Shown here: piece by piece, positions 37,027 to 46,165 of the stretch | How positions within the stretch are numbered: the stretch's first letter is position 1 | Layout: each line of letters begins with the position of its first letter | Source: a bacterium | GTDB taxonomy: Bacteria > SAR324 > XYD2-FULL-50-16 | Assembly (NCBI GenBank): GCA_018829445.1 | Contig: JAHJTV010000035.1 | Location: forward strand, 54,411 to 118,410 | Direction of reading: 5' to 3' | DNA: 64,000 bases | The notes under the pieces: generated by a model | The model's input: only the letters and a program-made list of their open reading frames with translations | The model's database searches: none | What the model was told of the DNA's origin: nothing | Program-made: the position numbers and the translations under genes

Positions 37027-37908
37027 ATGGAAAATAGACTAATGCAAGTCGGCTATGGTAATGTGGCTAAGGTATCAATTGGTGGCAAGTATCCTCTCGT
37101 TTTCATCGGTGGTCCATGCGCAATTGAGAGTCGAGATCATGCGTTTAAACTAGCGGAACAAATTGGAGAAATCTGTCAAAGGGTTGATATCCCTTGGATT
37201 TACAAATCTTGCTATGATAAAGATTGTCGTTCCTCCCCCAAAAGTTTTCATGGTATTGGTTTAGATGAAGGATTACGAATTCTAAGTGAAGTCCGGGAAG
37301 AATTTAAAGTCCCCGTTGTTTCAGACTTTTCCGATTCCTCATGGGGACCTGAAACCGGTGAGGTGTGCGACATGGTTCAAGTACCGGCTTATTTATGTCG
37401 ACAAACATCTATCTTAAGAGCCGCGGCACTTACAAAAAGACCAATATTATTGAAAAAGGGTCAATACATGAGTCCGTGGAATATGAAGAACTCGGTCAGA
37501 AAGATTGAATCTTTTGGCGGTGACCAGATTCTATTGACCGATCGAGGTACATTCTTGGGTTATAACATGCTTGTGAATGATATGAGATGTTTTCCGATCA
37601 TGGGAGAAACAGGATACCCGGTATGTTTTGACGCGACGCACTCGATTCAACTACCGACTTCGATGGGGAATATATCAGGTGGTCAAAGGGAATATATACC
37701 GCATTTGGTCAGAGCAGCTGTGGGGTGTGGTATTAATGCACTTTTTATGGAAACGCACGACGATCCTGAAAATGCTCTGTCAGACGCGAATACGGTACTT
37801 GATATTCAATACCTTGAGAATATTCTTGGCCAGGCGAAGGCTGTTCATCAAATGCGTCTGGAACTTTTAGAAAAATATGGAGAAGATAATGTACATCCAG
37901 AAAAATAA
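37027..37908 (+). CDS. kdsA: KdsA-like 3-deoxy-ulosonate-8-phosphate synthase
   Basis: A TIM-barrel synthase condensing PEP with arabinose-5-phosphate (or a relative). 293 residues. The early motif is GGPCAIES with Cys31, so it belongs to the metal-dependent class of KdsA, unlike the E. coli enzyme, which has Asn there. The substrate loop reads YKSCYDKDCRSSPKS where classical KdsA has FDKANRSS, a clear deviation. GQYMSPWNMKN, DRGTFLGYNMLVNDMR, FDATHS and METHDDPENALSDA are conserved. AAGG precedes the ATG after a very AT-rich leader. Its 3' end overlaps the CBS gene by 20 bases. Confidence 0.88.
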   Translation: MENRLMQVGYGNVAKVSIGGKYPLVFIGGPCAIESRDHAFKLAEQIGEICQRVDIPWIYKSCYDKDCRSSPKSFHGIGLDEGLRILSEVREEFKVPVVSDFSDSSWGPETGEVCDMVQVPAYLCRQTSILRAAALTKRPILLKKGQYMSPWNMKNSVRKIESFGGDQILLTDRGTFLGYNMLVNDMRCFPIMGETGYPVCFDATHSIQLPTSMGNISGGQREYIPHLVRAAVGCGINALFMETHDDPENALSDANTVLDIQYLENILGQAKAVHQMRLELLEKYGEDNVHPEK

Positions 37909-38314
37909 TACCACGTTGGTACAAGAAGTTATGTTATCAATTGATAGTTTTCCCATACTCAGAGAAACGGTGATATTCAAGGAAGCATTGGAAGAGATGG
38001 GGACAGCGCGATTGGGGATTGTATGTATTGTTAATGAAGAAAAAAAACTCATCGCAATACTAACTGATGGCGATATCCGGAGAAAATTGTTGAAAGTCCA
38101 AAAACCCTTTTCAGCTTTCTTTGTAGATGATGTGTTGAAACACTCAATTCAATCACCAATAACCGTAGGTCCGAAGGAGTCTCTTTTGGATGCTGTTATG
38201 ATTATGGAAGAAAAGAAGGTATGGGATTTGCCGGTTGTCGATAACGAAGGTGTTCTTGTAGGTCTATTGCATCTACACCCTGCAGTAAAGGCTCTGTTAG
38301 GAGTTGAAAAATAG
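37889..38314 (+). CDS. CBS-pair protein resembling the KdsD C terminus
   Basis: A 141-residue protein made almost only of two CBS motifs (about 15-72 and 78-141), including LIAILTDGDIRRKLL, which matches the C-terminal half of arabinose-5-phosphate isomerase KdsD. The N-terminal SIS sugar-isomerase domain is absent. I start it at the ATG at 37889, which has GGAG six bases upstream; an ATG at 37877 is also in frame. The overlap with kdsA implies coupling. It may sense adenosyl nucleotides or CMP-sugars and regulate its neighbours. Arabinose-5-phosphate must then come from an isomerase elsewhere. Confidence 0.8.
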   Translation: MYIQKNNTTLVQEVMLSIDSFPILRETVIFKEALEEMGTARLGIVCIVNEEKKLIAILTDGDIRRKLLKVQKPFSAFFVDDVLKHSIQSPITVGPKESLLDAVMIMEEKKVWDLPVVDNEGVLVGLLHLHPAVKALLGVEK

Positions 38315-38622
38315 TTTAATTTTAGCAGGATGCGCTTGAATTTTAAATATTAAAAAGATTTGGGCAATACATCTTATGGCTGTTTATGTCTAAACCTAAT
38401 TGATACTAATTACACGCTCAGATTTCATCCAGCTGGTGATTCCACCGGTTTTAGTAGATGCCATTCCAAATGAAATGCATTCAACAGCAGTGTATTTTAT
38501 GCAGTATTGTTAAAGGGCAATGTTGAGTACATCGATTGTGGATTGCTTTGAACAACCTTTCTATTAAATTATCCGACGTCAATTACAAACTTGATGTTTT
38601 CATTTGTTATTGGGATTATTTT
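38315..38622. other. Non-coding spacer in the Kdo-like gene set
   Basis: An AT-rich region of 308 bases. A 38-codon open stretch on the minus strand (about 38400-38510) ends in TAG and reads like a gene 3' end (TKTGGITSWMKSERV), but its upstream part is closed by a stop and I do not call it. A promoter for kdsB may lie here; none is clear. Confidence 0.45.
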
Positions 38623-39387
38623 ATGAAAATTGCTATTTTTATTCCTACACATCTTGATTCAAGTAGATTTCCAAGAAAGGCGTTGTATCCCTTTCACGGT
38701 CTTCCCATGGTCGAACATGTTCGGCGTCGTACTCTCTTATTTAAAGAAATTTCAGATGTTTATGTTACTACTTGTGATAAAGAAATCTCTGATTTGATTG
38801 AATCGTGTGGAGGGGATGTAATAATGACAAGCAGTGCGCATAAAAACGGGACGACACGGGTTGCAGAAGCAATAAAAAGTACAGATTGTACTCATGCTAT
38901 TCTTGTTCAAGGTGATGAACCTTTACTTCTTCCTAAGCATCTTAAACTGCTAACTGATGCGATTAAACGGGAACCGAATGTAGATTCGTGGAACGCAACC
39001 TCACCTATTGAAAAAAGTGAAGAATTGGATCAGCACTCATTGGTTAAATGCTCTGTTTCCGAATCGAACAGAATATTATACTGTTTTAGGAGGAATCCAA
39101 GCTATGGAAAACTCGATCTCCAGAAAAACTATACGAGAAAACTTCTCGGATTAATCGCATATAAAGCTGAGTTCTTAGACGAATTTGCACGGTTACCTGC
39201 TTCTCGAATCGAAATTTCTGAATCAATAGAACAAATGAGGATAATTGAGAGCGGCCATCGCATATATTCGGTACCGGTTTTTCCCAGTTTACCTTCAGTT
39301 AACGAACCGGAGGATGTAGATGTTGTACTGGAATATTTCAAAGCTAATGAGGAGCAGCAGAGCATTCTTGCGAAGATACTAGGTTAG
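38623..39387 (+). CDS. kdsB: Divergent CMP-Kdo synthetase-like cytidylyltransferase
   Basis: A 254-residue nucleotidyltransferase; the ATG at 38623 begins directly with the first strand (MKIAIFIPTHLDSSRFPRKAL). VQGDEPLLLP holds the metal aspartate, and SIEQMRIIESGHRI matches the KdsB dimer helix. Other signatures differ from housekeeping KdsB: RFPRKAL for RLPGKPL in the CTP loop and NGTTRVAEA for SGTDRVAEV in the sugar site. It may activate a capsule-type Kdo or a Kdo variant such as an 8-amino form. It follows kdsC, kdsA and the CBS gene after a 308-base gap. Confidence 0.78.
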   Translation: MKIAIFIPTHLDSSRFPRKALYPFHGLPMVEHVRRRTLLFKEISDVYVTTCDKEISDLIESCGGDVIMTSSAHKNGTTRVAEAIKSTDCTHAILVQGDEPLLLPKHLKLLTDAIKREPNVDSWNATSPIEKSEELDQHSLVKCSVSESNRILYCFRRNPSYGKLDLQKNYTRKLLGLIAYKAEFLDEFARLPASRIEISESIEQMRIIESGHRIYSVPVFPSLPSVNEPEDVDVVLEYFKANEEQQSILAKILG

Positions 39388-39619
39388 TTACTACTAACTA
39401 ATCTCCGATATTGTTAACTGGCAAAGTCCAATTAATATATGTTAGTACATCTGTCATAGATAAAAAACCGCTGGATTTTTTACTTTTAGGTATTTTGGCC
39501 TCAAAGATACCAGTTTTCGTAAACTATTGCCCATAGTTCAGCGAAGGATCTGTTTGTTAATTTTTGACAAAAGCCTTGAACTGGGTAGTTGAACATAATT
39601 GTTATTAAATGACTTATCA

Positions 39620-40573
39620 ATGACAGAATCACCTGATTGCAATATGTATAAAGGTCTCTCATTTGTTATTCCCACAAAAGATCGACCTCAGAAAATAGAA
39701 AATCTCCTGGAAAGTTTTCTCATACAAGAGTTTTCATGTGGAAGAATCATCATCGTAGCCTTCGGTCAGAACATTGAAGAGGTTGTGAATCTTTATAAAG
39801 ACCGACTTCCGGTGGAATACTATCATCTCGCCGAAGGCGGGCAAATTCGACAGCGTAATTATGGGCTCGGTTTACTTACAGACGAAACCAAGCTTGTTGG
39901 ATTTTTGGATGATGATATTGTTCTTCTTCCTGGTTCTCTTAAAACCATGCTGGATTTCTGGAACAGTAACGAAGAAGAAATAGCCGGGGTTGGTTTTAAC
40001 GTCATTAATGAAGAGTCCCATCAATATTCTTTTCTAAAGTCACTGTTTTTTGCCAGTGCTCGTGAACCTGGAAGGATTCTTCGATCCGGTAAAAGTACAC
40101 GTATATCTGATGTAAAAGAAGATATTCAAACCAGCTGGTTGAATGGCGGAGCGACAATCTGGAAACATGAAATCATCAAATCCTATCACCATCAGGAGGT
40201 CAAATCTCGTTGGGCTATATCCGAAGATGTTATTTTTAGCTACCCCATAGGAAAAAAGTACCCGCTATACATATGCGCAGAAGCTAAAGTCCGACATGAA
40301 CATGATAGAGATCACACAGGAAATCAGAAGTTCTATTTTTACGGGAAGAATAAGATCTTGTGGAATTATTATTTTGTGAAAAAAAATGAAGATCTTTCAG
40401 AAGCTTCCTTTTTCTGGTCTGTTTTTGGTGGCATTTTATTCAAATGTATTTCAGCGTTTCAGTTAGACAAGGTGATCTTCCAGGAATTTATCGGGGAAAT
40501 TCAAGGAATTTTCAGAATACTGAAGTTGAGTTTTTTTGGACGCGAAACAGAAGAAATGCTGAAAGATACATAA
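39620..40573 (+). CDS. GT2-family glycosyltransferase
   Basis: A 317-residue GT-A transferase. GLSFVIPTKDRPQKIENLLESF (quoted to its first helix) is the nucleotide-binding start, FLDDDIVLLPGSL is the DxD metal site and SWLNGGATIWKHE the acceptor-side motif. ISEDVIFSYPIG gives the catalytic acidic residue. A weak C-terminal hydrophobic stretch (about 270-290) may touch the membrane. The start is uncertain: a TTG at 39599 is in frame, ATG 39620 is preferred, and ATG 39644 would also keep the domain. Donor sugar unknown. Confidence 0.85.
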   Translation: MTESPDCNMYKGLSFVIPTKDRPQKIENLLESFLIQEFSCGRIIIVAFGQNIEEVVNLYKDRLPVEYYHLAEGGQIRQRNYGLGLLTDETKLVGFLDDDIVLLPGSLKTMLDFWNSNEEEIAGVGFNVINEESHQYSFLKSLFFASAREPGRILRSGKSTRISDVKEDIQTSWLNGGATIWKHEIIKSYHHQEVKSRWAISEDVIFSYPIGKKYPLYICAEAKVRHEHDRDHTGNQKFYFYGKNKILWNYYFVKKNEDLSEASFFWSVFGGILFKCISAFQLDKVIFQEFIGEIQGIFRILKLSFFGRETEEMLKDT

Positions 40574-40910
40574 TCATTTTATAAAATCCAGGCGTTTTTC
40601 TTTTTGTACAAACTTTCTCATGATTCTTTTGTTTCATTGAGAATGGATAGACTTTCGGGTAGGCATTTTAGATCACTTATAGCTGATCACAAGGATTTAG
40701 TATGGGCTATCAATAGACCAAAAATCAAATCACAGTGAATATCAGCACAAGATAGGAATATTTTCGAGGATGAAACATGAAAGCATTTAATTGTGAAATG
40801 CATAAAAGTATTATATCCAGTTCTTTTACAGAAAAAAAAATAGAAGGAGTATAAGCAGTAAAATTAAAGGCAAAGTACTGAATTATAACCGAAAATCATA
40901 TAACAAAGCC
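40574..40910. other. Spacer with a Shine-Dalgarno lacking a start codon
   Basis: A 337-base AT-rich region. AAGGAG at 40844-40849 is the best ribosome site, yet no ATG, GTG or TTG follows at a usable distance. The frame of the next gene is open from 40806 and offers only ATA (40851) or ATT (40863). The gene may therefore start upstream of its first ATG or may have lost its start by mutation. Confidence 0.45.
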
Positions 40911-41573
40911 ATGCACTTAAAGCTGAAAAAAGAATTTCCGGACATTATTTCTGCTCAGATTAAGGCTCATGAAGATGGAGGATTGAAGGGAGATTATCAA
41001 TGGACGAGATTAGGTGAGCTCGTGACTCTATTCAATCGATACCAACTGAGTAGTATACTGGAATTTGGTTGTGGTACTTCGTCTATTCTGTTTGCATCAT
41101 TAATAGGCCAGTCTGGATTATTTGAAACTTATGAAGAGGATCAGAAATGGTTGAATCGAATGCTTGAGAATTCCGGCGATTTAAGAAACAGGATAAAAGG
41201 TAATCGCGTGGATAGAATTTGCAGATCAAAAGATAGTGAGTCCGTGACGCATTATGACTGGAGTCATAATAAAGAATATGATTTGGTTTATGTTGACGGG
41301 CCAACTGCTGATGCAAAAGAGGATGAAAAGGATTTAATCATTAGAGATCCTTATGGTCTTATGCCTAATATCGATGTGGAGCTGATGTGGGAAAATGGAA
41401 TATTTCCAAAAACTATGATTATCGATGGGCGAAGAGCCACTGTACACAGATTAATCGAAAAATCCGATCAAAAGTATAATGTATATCTTAAATCAGATTT
41501 TCAGATTCTTTCAGGGGTGATTACCTCGTGTTCTTACTGTTATCATACTATTATGGAGAGAAAACCAGCCTAG
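40911..41573 (+). CDS. Class I SAM-methyltransferase-like protein
   Basis: A 220-residue protein with a Rossmann-type SAM motif ILEFGCGTSSILFASLI (about 45-61), an acidic residue after the second strand (ETYEED) and DLVYVDGPTAD as motif IV-like. It resembles methyltransferases and sugar-modifying FkbM-like relatives found in glycan clusters, but the family is not certain. It is the last gene of the plus block and converges with the neu block; 97 bases with no clear terminator separate them. The true start may lie upstream of 40911, because the frame is open and preceded by AAGGAG at 40844. Confidence 0.65.
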   Translation: MHLKLKKEFPDIISAQIKAHEDGGLKGDYQWTRLGELVTLFNRYQLSSILEFGCGTSSILFASLIGQSGLFETYEEDQKWLNRMLENSGDLRNRIKGNRVDRICRSKDSESVTHYDWSHNKEYDLVYVDGPTADAKEDEKDLIIRDPYGLMPNIDVELMWENGIFPKTMIIDGRRATVHRLIEKSDQKYNVYLKSDFQILSGVITSCSYCYHTIMERKPA

Positions 41574-41670
41574 AATCATTCCATGAGTCTCTGATTTGGG
41601 TTTGGAAAGTTGTTCTCAGGCAAAAAAATGATGATGCCGTAATTCCCTCCTACCATTGAGGCGTTTTTCA

Positions 41671-43107
41671 CTAATACAACTCCAATTCGTTCAATAGAGC
41701 TGATACGATTTTAGCAGCGTTTTCTTGCAGTCCTAAGAAAGTTCCTAACTCCGGAAATTGAGAACCTGCATAACTTGCTTTGTTTTTAATCCATGCCGCA
41801 TAATTTTTGAGTCGGTTTTCATCTACTTTGATCCTTCCTTTTTTGATATTTGAAAGGTGCAAAACACAGTCCGCGATTGTATTAACCTTTAGAATTTCTG
41901 GGCACTCTCTATACCAGGGATAACCAAACAGCAACACAGGGACGAGCTGTCTTATTGCTTCCCAACCGGCTGTCCCTGTAATTGTAGCAACGCATTGAGA
42001 AGATTCAATCAATTTTTCAGAATCGCTTGATAAGTCTATGAGGTCAACTCGTTCATCTTCAATCAGACTCTCATAAAAATCCCGATCACGGGCCATTGCA
42101 AATTTTAGTGGTGTACGAGAGAATTGACGCGGATGATCTTTTACATATATCTTCCATCCGTCGGGAAGTGCAGCCAGCAAAACCTTAAGAACATATTTAT
42201 GATTCCAGAAATACCTTCCCAAAGGTAGCGTAGTCCGTTCAGGTTGAAGATTTAATGGAAAATACAGGTAAGGAACCTTAAAATCTGGTGATACACTGTT
42301 GACTTGATAAAATTTTTTGATTTTGTTGGCTTGCTGAGTACCCAATTTCTCATATATTTTTTTTTTCAAAAACACCGGCTGGTTATTACAGAGTCCAAAG
42401 GCCGTATCATATTCAGCCTCAAACAAACCTTTTATATTGCTTATTCTCGCTGCAATATTGCGTATTTTTTTTAATGGAGAGGGTTTAGGGGCTGTAACTC
42501 TGCTTTTCTCATATTTTTGGTAGTTTTTTAAGAATGAATCATCGATCTGTTCATTGGAAACGTAGTCAGTTGGCATTTTTTTGAAATCAAATATATCCTT
42601 TTGGATAAGTATGCGATCTGTAAAAATAGTTCGTTCAAGAATCAAAGTCTTAATTCCTAATTCTTTAGCAACTGAATACGCCACAAAATCGGATCCTTCA
42701 TGAGGAGTTCCGGAAAAAATAATCACATTTGGATCCAAAGCTTTGTAGATTCCCAACCAATTTGCTACAAAAGTGTGGTATTTCTCAATCAGCTTTATTG
42801 AACGCAAATTATAATAATTAAGTCGTTCCAACATTGGTATGAGAATTCTTTCACAATCTGCTAAATTGACAAGAAACTCCGGTGAAGGTGTGATTGGCCT
42901 ATATCCTTGAGATAACAACTCATCCGGGAATAAGCCTTTGGCAATATCCTGTGTGTTTTGTATTATACAATTAGATAGATTCAATGTGGATTTCTCTTCT
43001 ACAATATTGAAAGAGGAAACCATTGCAGGGATAATATCCTTTTTTTTTAATTCTTTTACGAAATCCGTACCGAATCGGAACAGGCTAAAAAAGAAAATAG
43101 ATTTCAT
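41671..43107 (-). CDS. Capsule-type GT-B transferase-like protein
   Basis: A 478-residue protein. KDHPRQF at 323-329 and TGTAGWEAIRQLVPVLLFG (starting at 377) form the HP plus (S/G)T-x-x-x-EA donor site of KpsS/KpsC-like and sialyltransferase-like GT-B enzymes. The N-terminal half (IIFSGTPHEGSDFVAYSVAKELG) resembles the acceptor-side Rossmann domain of such proteins. As the last gene of the neu block it is the best candidate for the transferase that uses the CMP-nonulosonate made by NeuBCA. The family is not certain. Confidence 0.65.
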   Translation of the reverse strand: MKSIFFFSLFRFGTDFVKELKKKDIIPAMVSSFNIVEEKSTLNLSNCIIQNTQDIAKGLFPDELLSQGYRPITPSPEFLVNLADCERILIPMLERLNYYNLRSIKLIEKYHTFVANWLGIYKALDPNVIIFSGTPHEGSDFVAYSVAKELGIKTLILERTIFTDRILIQKDIFDFKKMPTDYVSNEQIDDSFLKNYQKYEKSRVTAPKPSPLKKIRNIAARISNIKGLFEAEYDTAFGLCNNQPVFLKKKIYEKLGTQQANKIKKFYQVNSVSPDFKVPYLYFPLNLQPERTTLPLGRYFWNHKYVLKVLLAALPDGWKIYVKDHPRQFSRTPLKFAMARDRDFYESLIEDERVDLIDLSSDSEKLIESSQCVATITGTAGWEAIRQLVPVLLFGYPWYRECPEILKVNTIADCVLHLSNIKKGRIKVDENRLKNYAAWIKNKASYAGSQFPELGTFLGLQENAAKIVSALLNELELY

Positions 43108-43170
43108 TCGGTCATCTAATGATATTTGTGAAATAGACAGGGCAAATGTTGCCCGGTTTTCAAGGATATT

Positions 43171-43866
43171 CTATTGTTTTAGTAATAACTCAACAACTTT
43201 CAAGTCAAATTCTTCATCAATATTCACTGACCTATCACGAGGCATGATATATCCCAAGGGATTTTCATCGACAAATCGATTCTCTTTTTTGAAGTAATCA
43301 ACTCTGGTAATGTAAACAGCGCCATTTCTAAGATATACTGGCTCAAAGTCTTGCCGACGCATCATTTTTGCAGATTTATCATAAAGTGATAAGTGGTTCA
43401 TCTGTTTAATATACATGGTAGTCGGATGCACATGAGTGGCATCACAGCAGGAAATCAAGCTGTTTGAAAGACTATCCTGTCCAATCATTTTGATGCAGTT
43501 GTCAATATCGGAAGATTCTCTTAGCGGAGTTGTAGGTTGAAGAATAACAAAATAGTCAAACTCTTTCTGTTCATGTTCTTTGTACCAGTCCAAAACGTGC
43601 CAAACGACTTCAATTGTAGTAGAATGATCTTCTGCGAGTTCTTTTGGACGAAGAAAAGGAACTTTAGCTCCTGCACTCAATGCGATTTGCCTAATCTTTT
43701 CCGAATCTGTGGAAACAACGAATTCGTTCAATAATTCGGATCTTAATGCTGCTTCAATCGTGTAGTTGATGAGTGGTTTTCCGCTTATCGGTCTAATGTT
43801 TTTTAACTTTACACCCTTGGAACCACTTCGGGCAGGGATGATTCCCAAAAATCGATTTTTGGACAT
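43171..43866 (-). CDS. neuA: CMP-N-acylneuraminate cytidylyltransferase
   Basis: Activates a nonulosonic acid with CTP. 231 residues. The CTP loop is GIIPARSGSKGVKLKNIRP, followed by STDSEKI, ILQPTTPLRESSDI, YLRNGAVYIT and the metal-binding VNIDEEFDL. All belong to the NeuA/LegF group rather than KdsB. It lies 63 bases ahead of the GT-B gene in the block. Whether the sugar is sialic or legionaminic acid depends on NeuB and NeuC. Confidence 0.93.
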   Translation of the reverse strand: MSKNRFLGIIPARSGSKGVKLKNIRPISGKPLINYTIEAALRSELLNEFVVSTDSEKIRQIALSAGAKVPFLRPKELAEDHSTTIEVVWHVLDWYKEHEQKEFDYFVILQPTTPLRESSDIDNCIKMIGQDSLSNSLISCCDATHVHPTTMYIKQMNHLSLYDKSAKMMRRQDFEPVYLRNGAVYITRVDYFKKENRFVDENPLGYIMPRDRSVNIDEEFDLKVVELLLKQ

Positions 43867-44019
43867 GAGATTTTAGTTTATTTATGATCGACCTAAAAAA
43901 GAGACGATTTCTTTTCGTTATTACTTGAAGTATTATCCGTAACAGATAGTAGAACATTCATTGCTGTTGAGCATCTGAGCGATATCTCCTTGCTCTTCTT
44001 CAGATCTTTGACAAACGGC

Positions 44020-44985
44020 TTATTGTAGATTTTGCTTTAAAAACCTTAGGTACTTTTGAGCAATAAATAATTCGGTATTTTGCATTCCATCAATTGTACA
44101 TCCCCCGATGTGGGGAGTTATAATAAGGTTTGTGTGAGAGCGGGCATACTGAACCAGCTTTTTTTTATGAATCAGCTCGGTTTTATGTTCATCCGCCAAT
44201 ACGTCAACTCCAGCTCCTTCCAAGTATCCGTTTTCCAAAGCCCAAATCAAATCAGTTTCATTAACCAACTCACCGCGTGACGTATTTATAAAGTAGCTTC
44301 CTTTTTTTAATATTCCAAAGTCTTTCTTTGTAATGAAATTCTCATTTTCTTTTCGATAATCTACATGCACAGAAATGATATCGGCCTTGGCGAATAGTTC
44401 AGCTTGAGAATAAGATTCGACATTATAAAGCTGAAAATACTCATCATTCTTAAATGGATCACAAGCAATAACAGGCATATTGAATGCTCTGGCAAAATTG
44501 AGCATTTGTAACCCAAGTCGCCCAAACCCCAGTAAGCCAAGGGTTAATGCTGACAGTTCTCTTCCCCGGAAGAGATTTCGTTCCCAATTCCCTTCCAAAA
44601 TTACGGAGTTCGAACCGGGGATAATCTTTCTAACCAAAGCCAGAACTAAAGCAAAGGCCAGTTCACTTGTCGAGCTTATTGAAGCAAGATAATCAGTTTC
44701 ACCTTTGAGGCTGACAATTTCGATTTTTTTTTCCTGACAATAAGAAAGATCGATATGGTTAAGTCCAGTGGTCGGGCTCACAATATACTTCAAATTGGGA
44801 AATTGGCTTAAAAAAGTCTGATCCAAATAGTATTTTAATCGACAAACAAGAGTTGTAACCAATTCCTTGGATGTAATCTCTTTTAAGGATGTCGTGCCAA
44901 GAATGGTATCACCAGTTCTTTGGTATATTGAAATAGCTTCAGGATTATAATCTTTGGATTCCAAAATAAGGATTTTCTGAACCAT
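44020..44985 (-). CDS. D-isomer-specific 2-hydroxyacid dehydrogenase
   Basis: A 321-residue NAD-dependent dehydrogenase. LGLLGFGRLG is the dinucleotide motif; the catalytic set is Arg in NTSRGELV, Glu in GVDVLADE and His in ITPHIGG. It resembles phosphoglycerate dehydrogenase-type enzymes without the C-terminal ACT domain. Between neuC and neuA it is an uncommon insertion; it could make a lactate- or glycerate-like substituent for the sugar, or act on a 2-keto acid related to the ulosonate. This role is inferred from position only. Confidence 0.85.
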   Translation of the reverse strand: MVQKILILESKDYNPEAISIYQRTGDTILGTTSLKEITSKELVTTLVCRLKYYLDQTFLSQFPNLKYIVSPTTGLNHIDLSYCQEKKIEIVSLKGETDYLASISSTSELAFALVLALVRKIIPGSNSVILEGNWERNLFRGRELSALTLGLLGFGRLGLQMLNFARAFNMPVIACDPFKNDEYFQLYNVESYSQAELFAKADIISVHVDYRKENENFITKKDFGILKKGSYFINTSRGELVNETDLIWALENGYLEGAGVDVLADEHKTELIHKKKLVQYARSHTNLIITPHIGGCTIDGMQNTELFIAQKYLRFLKQNLQ

Positions 44986-45010
44986 AAGAGAGTCCTGTTT
45001 TTACACTGTT

Positions 45011-46165
45011 CTAATAAGATAATCTTTTTTTTCTCGTCAGTGAAAAGCCGGCAAGTTTATCTGCGATTTTTCTTCCAGCGTCACCATCACCGAAAATGGT
45101 TTCAGGTTTATAGCGTCCTTTACGAATTTGATTTTTAACGACTTCATATATTTCGTTTCGATCATAATTAGCTAAAATCGCATTCTGTCCCTGCTCTCTC
45201 CCCTCTTGGCGGTCACCGATGATTACCGCTGGGACACCTAAAGATGATCCCTCTCTTAAAAAAGAGGAGGAGTTACCAACTGCACAAGCAGAGTTATTTA
45301 AAACCCTTGCATAGTCTTCAGGCGAGAAGTTTCGAAAATAGTGAAAAGCTTCACCCATGTGTCGTTCACGAAAAACCCGTATTCCTTTTGAAACATCATC
45401 AGTACCGGCATCAACATTGGGCCAGAGTACTATTTTCTGAACACTGTTTAATTTGAGAAGTGCGTATAAGGTCTCGCTGATTTGCGCCAATCCTTGACCA
45501 TAACTTGTCGTTACCGGATGTTGAACCATGAGAATATATGGTTCACTCCAATCAAAAGGAATACCGGTACCTCCATATTTGGCCATAATGTCGTTATTAA
45601 TGGAAAGTTCTTCATGTTTAAGAATATCCATAGCAGGGCACCCATAATTGAAAATTGCTTCTGGCGGCTCTCCCATTTTGATCAATCTTTCTTTAGATTT
45701 CTCCGTTGAAGGGAAATGGATATCAGCAAGTTTTGTAATGGCATGTCGAACTCGTTCGTCTATATTGCCCGAAATCTCACCACCTTGAATGTGAGCCAGG
45801 GGAATATTCAAATAAGTGGCAGCAATGGCAGTTGCCATGGTTTCAAAGCGGTCTGCGACAGTTACCACAATATCGGGTTTAAGATCTTCAAAAGCAGTTG
45901 AAAGTTCAACGATTCCTAAACCGGTTGATTTTGCCTGTGTTGTCAGAGTTTCTCCCTCTACAATATAAAATATCTTACGATCCGGTTTAAAGCCATCTTT
46001 CTCCAATATATCAACGGCTTTTCCAAATCGATAAAGCAACAGGGATGCACCAACAATCACCTGTAATTCAAGGTCATCATGTTCTTGAATAGCTTTCATC
46101 AGGTATTTGACCCTTCCATAATTAGCCCTGCTGGCAACAACAACGCAGACCTTTCGTTTGCTCAT
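45011..46165 (-). CDS. neuC: UDP-N-acetylglucosamine 2-epimerase (hydrolysing)
   Basis: Makes ManNAc (or a 6-deoxy diamino analogue) and UDP from the UDP-HexNAc substrate. A 384-residue GT-B-like epimerase with ASRANYGRVKYLM at the N terminus, VTVADRFETMATAIAA, HIQGGEISGNIDERVRHAITKLAD (first half gives the His/Glu site), VGNSSSFLREG and GDRQEGREQG near the C terminus. The start codon overlaps the neuB stop (ATGA), so the two are coupled. Confidence 0.93.
   Translation of the reverse strand: MSKRKVCVVVASRANYGRVKYLMKAIQEHDDLELQVIVGASLLLYRFGKAVDILEKDGFKPDRKIFYIVEGETLTTQAKSTGLGIVELSTAFEDLKPDIVVTVADRFETMATAIAATYLNIPLAHIQGGEISGNIDERVRHAITKLADIHFPSTEKSKERLIKMGEPPEAIFNYGCPAMDILKHEELSINNDIMAKYGGTGIPFDWSEPYILMVQHPVTTSYGQGLAQISETLYALLKLNSVQKIVLWPNVDAGTDDVSKGIRVFRERHMGEAFHYFRNFSPEDYARVLNNSACAVGNSSSFLREGSSLGVPAVIIGDRQEGREQGQNAILANYDRNEIYEVVKNQIRKGRYKPETIFGDGDAGRKIADKLAGFSLTRKKRLSY

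Noticed and set aside
38395..38515. Short protein-like stretch on the minus strand in the kds spacer (SFGMASTKTGGITSWMKSERV)
   Set aside because: Only 38 codons, closed upstream by a stop and without a clear start or match to a family I know. It might be the 3' relic of a lost gene, but evidence is too thin.
40774..40851. 25-codon frame before the methyltransferase-like gene
   Set aside because: It has a modest ribosome site, but the product is very short and unremarkable and ends within the AAGGAG region. Not enough to call a gene.
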